Assembly: GCF_001552375.1 (NCBI RefSeq)
Contig: NZ_BCRB01000031.1
Span: forward strand, 1 to 41,251
DNA: 41,251 nt
Direction of reading: 5' to 3'
Source of the DNA: Cellulomonas iranensis NBRC 101100 = JCM 18110
Lineage (GTDB): Bacteria > Actinomycetota > Actinomycetes > Actinomycetales > Cellulomonadaceae
Each line of letters begins with the position of its first letter. The first letter of the stretch is position 1. Below the pieces are notes generated by a model. The model did not search any database. It had not been told where the DNA came from and was given only the letters and a program-made list of their open reading frames with translations. A program made the translations under genes and the position numbers. Shown here piece by piece: positions 35,718 to 41,251 of this stretch.

Positions 35718-37151
35718 CTAGCCGATGCGCTCGGCGCGCCCGAGGATGCCCTGCGGCCGCAGCAGCAGGACGAGGATGAGGATGACCAGCGCGCTCGCGT
35801 ACCGCATGTCGTTGGGCAGCACGAGGGTCGAGAGCTCGACGACCAGCCCGATGACGAGCGCCCCGAGGACCGCGCCGAGCGGCGAGCCGAGGCCGCCCAG
35901 CGTGATCGCGGCGAACATCAGCAGCAGCAGCGTCGAGCCGAAGTTGAAGCGGGTGGTGTTGAGGTAGAGCGCGAGCAGCACGCCGCCGAGCGACGCGAGC
36001 GCCGCGGACGCGACCCACACCCGGCTGATGACGGACTCGACCTTGATGCCGGTCGCCGCGGCCAGCGCGGGGTTGTCCGAGACGGCGCGCGTCGCGCGTC
36101 CCAGCCGCGTGCGGGCGAGCGTGAACGCGACCGCCGCGAGCACGACGAGCGCGACGGCCACCGAGACCAGCGACTGCGCGGAGATCTGCACGGGCCCCAG
36201 CTGCATGCGCTGCGAGATCCCGGAGACGATCGGCGCGGGCTGCGCGCCGAACGCGAACAGGAACGCCGACAGCAGCGCGAGCGACAGGCCGATCGTGACG
36301 ATCATCTGCTGCGTGATCCCCACGCCGCGGCGTCGCAGCGGCGCGAACAGCAGCGTGTTCAGCAGCCACCCGGCCGCCGCGCCCGCCACGGTCGCGACGA
36401 CGATCGCGAGCCACAGCGGCAGGTGCCACCACTGGACCGCCATGAACGCGGTCATGCCGCCGAGGGTCACGAGCTCGCCGTGCGCGAAGTTCGACAGCCC
36501 GGTCGTGCCGTAGATGAGGTTGGCGCCGAGCGACGCGAGCGCCAGCAGCACGCCGAAGACCGTGCCCGCGAGGAGCAGCTGGGCGTACCGGTTGGTGCCC
36601 GGGCCGGCGGACGCCTCGGCGCTCGCCTCGGCCTCCGCACCGGCGTCGGCGTCGGCGCTCGCACCCGGCGACGGCGACGTGGTCGCGCCGCCCGTCGGGC
36701 TCTCGGTCGCGCCGCCGCCGGCCTCGCCGGGCGGCACGACCTGCACGATGCGCCCGGCGGAGCGACCCAGCGCGACCGTGACCGTCGCGGGGTTCGCGGC
36801 CGGGTCCTTGAGCACGGTGCCGGCCGGCAGCGTGCCCTCGTCGACCGTCACGGTGTAGTCGCCCGCCGCCGTGAGCGCGAACGCCGCCTTGCCGGCCGCG
36901 TCCGTCGTGGCCTCGAGCGTCCCCGCCTCGCCCTCGACGGTCAGGGCGGCCCCCGCGACGGGCCCCGTCCCCGGCACCGTGACGGTGACGTTGAGGCACG
37001 CGGTGGCGTCGTCGGGGCTGCACGGTGTGGTCGCCGCCTGTGCCGACCCGGCGACGCCGAGCGTCGTCAGGGCCGTGAGGAGGGCGAGCACGACGGCCGC
37101 GCCTCCACGTCGCAGGGCGACGGATCGGTCCCGGTACGCGACTGCTCGCAC
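35718..37151 (-). CDS. livH: Branched-chain amino acid permease LivH with N-terminal secreted Ig-like domain
   Basis: A 477-residue protein; ordinary LivH is about 290-310. Residues 1-39 look like a signal peptide (Arg-rich start, hydrophobic AAVVLALLTALTTLGVAG, cleavage SAQA/A). Residues 40-140 form a beta-rich carboxypeptidase-regulatory/Ig-like domain with Cys at 44 and 52 and the pattern ATTDAAGKAAFALTAAGDYTV. Residues 141-187 are a Gly/Ser/Ala/Glu linker. The permease follows from about 188, with NLIYGTTGLSNFAHGELVTLGGMTAF, the coupling loop RTRLGRATRAVSDNPALAAATGI and a C-terminal LLRPQGILG. GTG 37151 is fixed by GGAGG 5 bp upstream. First gene of the livHMGF unit. Confidence 0.9.
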   Translation of the reverse strand: MRAVAYRDRSVALRRGGAAVVLALLTALTTLGVAGSAQAATTPCSPDDATACLNVTVTVPGTGPVAGAALTVEGEAGTLEATTDAAGKAAFALTAAGDYTVTVDEGTLPAGTVLKDPAANPATVTVALGRSAGRIVQVVPPGEAGGGATESPTGGATTSPSPGASADADAGAEAEASAEASAGPGTNRYAQLLLAGTVFGVLLALASLGANLIYGTTGLSNFAHGELVTLGGMTAFMAVQWWHLPLWLAIVVATVAGAAAGWLLNTLLFAPLRRRGVGITQQMIVTIGLSLALLSAFLFAFGAQPAPIVSGISQRMQLGPVQISAQSLVSVAVALVVLAAVAFTLARTRLGRATRAVSDNPALAAATGIKVESVISRVWVASAALASLGGVLLALYLNTTRFNFGSTLLLLMFAAITLGGLGSPLGAVLGALVIGLVVELSTLVLPNDMRYASALVILILVLLLRPQGILGRAERIG

Positions 37152-37233
37152 GGTGACCTCCGTCCTGGTGGTCGGGCACGGGCGCCTGGGCGCCGCACGT
37201 CGATGTGATGGGCCCTCGCCCACCGGTCAGCAG

Positions 37234-37255
37234 ACGATAGGGACGAATTGTGTCC
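37234..37255 (-). promoter_or_regulatory. livH promoter with GGACACAA box
   Basis: On the reverse strand: GGACACAA (37255-37248), eight bases, then -10 TATCGT (37239-37234). A weak -35 ATGAAC lies 17 bp before the -10. The leader to GTG 37151 is about 75 nt. The box and spacing equal those of the livK promoter. Confidence 0.55.
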
Positions 37256-37461
37256 TGTTCATTTCCGGTGCGCGAGCGTTGCGTGGCATCTGTTTCGCGT
37301 GAATGTCGGCGACGACTCGACCTGCGGCCGACGTGACGGGGTTCACCGGGACGGGGCACGCCGGGCCCCTAGGCACGACGCCGGACCTGGGCCATGATCG
37401 ACCTGGCGCCGACCGGGGGAGACCGGCGCCGCGACCCACCCTCGTCCCCGGGAGGCCCGCA
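37256..37461. other. Intergenic region between livH promoter and GNAT gene
   Basis: The first 50 bases are AT-rich for this genome and belong to the livH promoter region. The rest leads to the GNAT gene; I could not identify its promoter with confidence. No gene is seen. Confidence 0.5.
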
Positions 37462-38142
37462 GTGCGGCCAGGTGTGCACGTCCGACCCGCGACGTCGTCC
37501 GACCTCGAGGGCCTCGTCGACCTCTGCCTGCAGGCGCGCGCGGAGTCCGGCGTGGGGCGTCAGCTCTGCTCCGACGACCGCGACGAGCTGCGCGAGCAGC
37601 TCGCGGTCCTCGGCTCGGTCGACGGCGGGACGGTCCTCGTCGCGACGTGCGACGACGAGCTCGCGGGTCTCGTGCTGTGCCGCACGATGGGCCCGGGCCT
37701 GATGTCGCGGGCCGTCGTGCTCAGCCTCGACGCGGTGTACGTGCGGCCCCAGTGGCGCCGGCGCGGCCTCGGCCACGCGATGCTGCAGGCGGCGGCCGAG
37801 CTCGCCGAGGACGCGGGCGCCGGCGACGTGTACGCCGCGCCGCTGCCCGGCTCGCGCGGCATGCAGCGGTTCCTGGCCCGGCTCGGCTTCGCGCCCGCGG
37901 GCGGCCACCGGGTCGTGGCCACGTCCGCGCTCCTGCGCCGGCTCGCGCTCGACGTCCCCGCGCCGGGGCGGCGGTCGTCGGTGCGGGGCATCGAGGACCT
38001 CATCGAGCGCCGGCGGCGCGCGCGGCAGCGCGTGGTCGGTGACGACGACGCGCCGCGTCAGGCCGGTGCGTCGATGAGCATGCAGGTGAGGCGCGCGGTG
38101 CACAGCCGTCGGCCGTCCTCGTCGGCCACCTCGACCTCGTAG
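37462..38142 (+). CDS. GNAT family N-acetyltransferase
   Basis: A 226-residue protein starting at GTG with GGAGG 6 bp upstream (VRPGVHVRPATSSDLEGLVDLCLQA). The GNAT fold is clear: VLSLDAVYVRPQWRRRGLGHAMLQAAAELAEDAG contains strand 4 and the acetyl-CoA loop RRRGLG, and SRGMQRFLARLGFAPAGGHRVV is the C-terminal half. The substrate is unknown. After the fold, about 60 basic residues continue, and the last 28 codons run into the opposite-strand thioesterase gene (85-bp tail-to-tail overlap), so the final part may not be conserved. Confidence 0.85.
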   Translation: MRPGVHVRPATSSDLEGLVDLCLQARAESGVGRQLCSDDRDELREQLAVLGSVDGGTVLVATCDDELAGLVLCRTMGPGLMSRAVVLSLDAVYVRPQWRRRGLGHAMLQAAAELAEDAGAGDVYAAPLPGSRGMQRFLARLGFAPAGGHRVVATSALLRRLALDVPAPGRRSSVRGIEDLIERRRRARQRVVGDDDAPRQAGASMSMQVRRAVHSRRPSSSATSTS

Positions 38143-38468
38143 GTCGCCACCGAGCGGCCGAGGTGCAGCGCGCGGGCCGTGCCGGTCACGGTGCCGCCGC
38201 GTGCCGCGCGGTGGTGCGTGGCGTTGAGCTCGACGCCGACGGCCGCGCGCCCCGGGCCCGCGTGCGCGACCGCCGCGAGCGACCCGAGCGTCTCGGCCAG
38301 CGCGGCAGAGGCGCCGCCGTGCAGCAGCCCGTAGGGCTGCGTGTTGCCGTCGACGGGCATGGTGCCGACCGCGCCGTCGGGCCGCACCTCCAGCACGTCG
38401 ATGCCGAGCCGCGCGATCAGCGTGCCGTCGGTCGGGGGCATGGCGAAGGGCGCGGCGGTGTCGGACAT
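38058..38468 (-). CDS. PaaI-type hotdog-fold thioesterase
   Basis: A 136-residue single hotdog domain. The motif YGLLHGGASAALAETLGSLAA holds H50-G-G and catalytic E59 of the PaaI/YbgC-type acyl-CoA thioesterases, and GTVTGTARALHLGRSVATYEVEVADEDGRRLCTARLT forms the long strands. Likely hydrolyses an aromatic or short acyl-CoA. ATG 38468 is 18 bp from the polA start, so the two genes are divergent and their promoters must overlap. Confidence 0.92.
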   Translation of the reverse strand: MSDTAAPFAMPPTDGTLIARLGIDVLEVRPDGAVGTMPVDGNTQPYGLLHGGASAALAETLGSLAAVAHAGPGRAAVGVELNATHHRAARGGTVTGTARALHLGRSVATYEVEVADEDGRRLCTARLTCMLIDAPA

Positions 38469-38474
38469 GGCAGA

Positions 38475-38480
38475 TAGGTT
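38475..38480 (+). promoter_or_regulatory. -10 box of polA with leaderless spacing
   Basis: TAGGTT followed by six bases and GTG 38487. No ribosome binding site; the short gap to the divergent gene leaves no room for a leader. Confidence 0.5.
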
Positions 38481-38486
38481 GGCACC

Positions 38487-41213
38487 GTGAGCGCCGACCA
38501 GCCAGCGACCAGCACCACGACCACCCCGCGCCTGCTCCTGATCGACGGGCACTCGATGGCGTACCGCGCGTTCTACGCGCTCCCCGTGGAGAACTTCGCG
38601 ACGTCGTCCGGCCAGCCGACCAACGCGGTGTTCGGCTTCACGTCGATGCTCGCGAACCTGCTGCGCGACGAGGAGCCGACGCACGTCGCGGTCGCGTTCG
38701 ACGCGGGCCGCACGACGTTCCGCACCGAGCGGCTCGAGTCGTACAAGGGCAACCGCGCCGCGACGCCCGAGCCCTTCCGCGGCCAGGTCGACGTCATCAA
38801 GCAGCTCCTGGCGACCATGCACGTGCAGGTGCTCGACAAGCCCGGCTTCGAGGCGGACGACATCCTCGCGACGCTCACGACGCAGGCGCGCGAGCAAGGC
38901 ATGCACGTCGCCATCTGCTCGGGCGACCGCGACTCCTTCCAGCTCGTGTCCGAGACGGTCACCGTGCTGTACCCGGTCCGCGGCGTGTCCGAGATGGCGC
39001 GCATGACGCCCGAGGCCGTCGAGGCCAAGTACGGCGTGCCGCCGCAGCGCTACCCCGACGTCGCCGCGCTCGTGGGGGAGACCAGCGACAACCTGCCGGG
39101 CGTCCCCGGAGTGGGGCCCAAGACGGCTGCCAAGTGGATCGGCCAGTACGACGGCCTGGCGGGAGTGCTCGAGAACGCCGAGCGGATCACCGGCAAGGCC
39201 GGGGAGTCGCTGCGCGCGCACGTCGAGCAGGTCGCGCTCAACCGTGAGCTGAACCGGCTGCTCACCGACCTCGAGCTCCCGGTCGGCCCCGAGGACCTGG
39301 CGGTCCGCCCGTGGGACCGCGCGGCGCTGCACGCGCTGCTCGACGAGCTCGAGTTCCGGACCCTGCGCGACCGGCTGTTCGCGATGCTCCCCGACGAGGG
39401 ACGCGACGAGCGCGTCGCGACCGCGGCGGCGCTCGACCTCGTCGAGACCGGTGTCGGCGGGCTCGCGGCCTGGCTCGACGCGCGTCGCGACGACGTGCTC
39501 GGCCTCGACGTCCGCGGTTCCGGCGCGCCCGCGCGCGGCGACGCGTGGGGCGTCGCGATCGCGGACGCCGCCGGGCAGGCCGTCGCGTACGACCTCACGG
39601 CGATCGACCCCGCGGACGAGACCGCGCTCGCGGCCTGGCTCGCGGACCCCGCGCGCGGCAAGGCGCTGCACGCGGCCAAGGAGGCGTGGCACGCGCTCGA
39701 CGGTCGCGGCCTGCCCCTGCACGGCGTCACCTACGACACCGAGCTCGCGGCGTACCTGTGCCAGCCCGACCGGCGCGCGTACGACCTGCCGGACCTCGCG
39801 ATCGGCTACCTGCACCGCGAGCTGGGGGGCGACGACGACTCGTCGGCGGGCCAGGGTGCGCTCGACCTCGAGGTGGACGGCGCGGACGAGGGGCGGCGTG
39901 CCGCGGTGCGGGCGGCCGCGGTGCGCGACCTCGTGGACGTGCTCGGCGCCGAGGTGGCCGACCGGGGCGCCGCGGGACTGCTGACCGACCTCGAGCTACC
40001 GCTGCAGGACGTCCTGGCACGCATGGAGCGCACCGGCATCGCGATCGACCGCGACGACCTGACCTCGCTCGAGCGCGAGTTCGACGCCCAGGTGCAGGCC
40101 GCGGCCGCCGACGCGTACGCGGTGATCGGCCGCGAGGTGAACCTCGGGTCGCCCAAGCAGCTGCAGGAGGTGCTGTTCGACCAGCTGGGCATGCCCAAGA
40201 CCAAGCGGATCAAGACCGGGTACACGACCGACGCGGCCGCGTTGACGGACCTGTTCGCGCGCACGGGGCACCCGTTCCTCGAGCACCTGCTCGCGCACCG
40301 CGACACGATCCGGCTGCGCCAGACCGTCGAGGGGCTGCTGCGGTCCGTCGGCGACGACGGTCGCATCCACACGACCTTCCAGCAGACGATCGCCGCGACC
40401 GGGCGCCTGTCGTCGGCGGACCCCAACCTGCAGAACATCCCGATCCGCACCGAGGCGGGCCGGCAGATCCGCCGCACGTTCGTGGTGGGCCCGGGGTACG
40501 CCACGCTGCTCACGGCGGACTACTCGCAGATCGAGATGCGCATCATGGCGCACCTGTCGGGCGACGAGGGCCTCATCGCGGCCTTCCGCTCGGGGGAGGA
40601 CCTGCACAGCTACGTCGGGTCGCGCGTGTTCGGCGTGCCGACCGACGAGGTCACGTCGGCGATGCGGTCGAAGATCAAGGCGATGAGCTACGGCCTCGCG
40701 TACGGCCTGTCGTCGTACGGGTTGTCGCAGCAGCTGTCGATCGAGGTGTCCGAGGCGTCGGCGCTCATGGCGGACTACTTCGAGCGCTTCGGCGGCGTGC
40801 GGGACTACCTCACGGGGGTCGTCGACCAGGCGCGCGCGACCGGCTACACCGCGACGATCCTCGGCCGCCGGCGGTACCTGCCGGACCTCACGAGCGACAA
40901 CCGGCAGCGCCGCGAGATGGCCGAGCGCATGGCGCTCAACGCGCCGATCCAGGGCAGCGCGGCCGACCTCATCAAGGTCGCGATGCTCGGTGTCGACCGC
41001 GAGCTGACCCGCCGCGGGCTGACGTCGCGCATGCTGCTGCAGGTGCACGACGAGCTCGTGCTCGAGGTCGCCGACGGCGAGCGGGACGAGGTCGAGGCGC
41101 TCGTGCGCGAACAGATGGGCCACGCGGGCGACGGTCTTCCGGGCGGTCCGCTCGACGTGCCGCTCGACGTCTCGGTGGGTGTCGGGGCGACCTGGCACGC
41201 CGCGGGGCACTGA
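38487..41213 (+). CDS. polA: DNA polymerase I
   Basis: A 908-residue Pol I. Residues 1-305 are the 5' nuclease (LLLIDGHSMAYRAFYALP, GFEADDILATL, SGDRDSFQLV). The middle domain (about 310-480) is a 3'-5' exonuclease fold without its active site: Exo I reads LGLDVRGSG where DxE is expected, and the Exo II Asp is absent (AAKEAWHAL), so no proofreading is expected. The polymerase domain has motif A with D678 (TADYSQIEMRI), motif B KAMSYGLAYG and motif C H854-D855-E856. Y735 stands where E. coli has Phe762, as I recall for mycobacterial Pol I. The layout equals that of other actinobacterial Pol I enzymes. Confidence 0.97.
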   Translation: MSADQPATSTTTTPRLLLIDGHSMAYRAFYALPVENFATSSGQPTNAVFGFTSMLANLLRDEEPTHVAVAFDAGRTTFRTERLESYKGNRAATPEPFRGQVDVIKQLLATMHVQVLDKPGFEADDILATLTTQAREQGMHVAICSGDRDSFQLVSETVTVLYPVRGVSEMARMTPEAVEAKYGVPPQRYPDVAALVGETSDNLPGVPGVGPKTAAKWIGQYDGLAGVLENAERITGKAGESLRAHVEQVALNRELNRLLTDLELPVGPEDLAVRPWDRAALHALLDELEFRTLRDRLFAMLPDEGRDERVATAAALDLVETGVGGLAAWLDARRDDVLGLDVRGSGAPARGDAWGVAIADAAGQAVAYDLTAIDPADETALAAWLADPARGKALHAAKEAWHALDGRGLPLHGVTYDTELAAYLCQPDRRAYDLPDLAIGYLHRELGGDDDSSAGQGALDLEVDGADEGRRAAVRAAAVRDLVDVLGAEVADRGAAGLLTDLELPLQDVLARMERTGIAIDRDDLTSLEREFDAQVQAAAADAYAVIGREVNLGSPKQLQEVLFDQLGMPKTKRIKTGYTTDAAALTDLFARTGHPFLEHLLAHRDTIRLRQTVEGLLRSVGDDGRIHTTFQQTIAATGRLSSADPNLQNIPIRTEAGRQIRRTFVVGPGYATLLTADYSQIEMRIMAHLSGDEGLIAAFRSGEDLHSYVGSRVFGVPTDEVTSAMRSKIKAMSYGLAYGLSSYGLSQQLSIEVSEASALMADYFERFGGVRDYLTGVVDQARATGYTATILGRRRYLPDLTSDNRQRREMAERMALNAPIQGSAADLIKVAMLGVDRELTRRGLTSRMLLQVHDELVLEVADGERDEVEALVREQMGHAGDGLPGGPLDVPLDVSVGVGATWHAAGH

Positions 41214-41227
41214 CCGGCGCGCGACGG

Positions 41228-41244
41228 CGCGGCACCCTGCCGCG
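41228..41244 (+). terminator. Hairpin after polA
   Basis: Stem CGCGGCA / TGCCGCG with loop CCC, 14 bp after the stop and just before the window edge. Confidence 0.45.
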
Positions 41245-41251
41245 ACGGCGC

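Noticed and set aside
36600-36670. Low-complexity GCG/TCG-rich stretch in livH considered as an assembly fault or mobile repeat
   Set aside because: It keeps the reading frame and encodes an Ala/Ser/Asp/Glu linker between two domains, which is a sufficient explanation.

Overview
The window is very GC-rich, gene-dense chromosomal DNA from an actinobacterium. It carries Pup and a bacterial 20S proteasome, a class of Lgt, Pol I and ANTAR regulator typical of Actinobacteria, many GTG starts, 4-bp start/stop overlaps and TANNNT -10 boxes. Gene content and order fit the Micrococcales and suggest Cellulomonas or a relative; that genus call is inference from memory of the families, not from a search. 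I see no phage, insertion sequence, CRISPR array or obvious foreign island. Most of the window is conserved core metabolism.

Layout. (1) 1-5440: a divergent zinc-ribbon gene cut by the window edge, then pup-prcB-prcA-pafA (Pup tagging and proteasome), a terminator, an FKBP-type lipoprotein, and hisF overlapping it by 4 bp. (2) 5483-9975: a reverse-strand DinB/MDMPI-like protein, then two overlapping half-transporter genes that form a heterodimeric ABC exporter with one degenerate ATP site. (3) 10070-18788: hisI-trpE-Trp-associated membrane protein, a block of small membrane proteins (HGxxPAAW-like, DUF4190, DUF2752, DUF4190), then trpC-trpB-trpA-lgt joined by 4-bp overlaps. trpD and trpG are not here. 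(4) 18940-26521: gltB-gltD glutamate synthase and pyk. (5) 26651-30301: an RDD membrane protein with an unrecognised outer domain, an isochorismatase-like hydrolase, a HEAT-repeat gene coupled to a MerR-HEAT regulator behind a MerR-type promoter, and a reverse-strand tRNA with a CAA (Leu) anticodon but class I size. (6) 30449-37151: pdtaR (ANTAR response regulator), livK, and on the opposite strand livH-livM-livG-livF. (7) 37462-41213: a GNAT acetyltransferase overlapping tail-to-tail with a hotdog thioesterase, then polA.

How it works together. The Pup genes mark and degrade proteins. hisF and hisI serve histidine synthesis and trpE/C/B/A tryptophan synthesis. gltBD makes glutamate, the amino donor for both. 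The Liv system imports branched-chain amino acids or similar solutes; its two transcription units converge and share an identical promoter box. pyk, pdtaR and polA, and less clearly hisI and the RDD gene, have a -10 box exactly six bases before the start codon, the signature of leaderless mRNAs.

The points most worth a second look are the class I-sized tRNA-Leu(CAA), the secreted Ig-like domain fused to the front of LivH, the GGACACAA-N8-(-10) box common to the two liv promoters, and the HEAT/MerR-HEAT pair with its own spacer palindrome. I found no convincing completely new multi-gene system.
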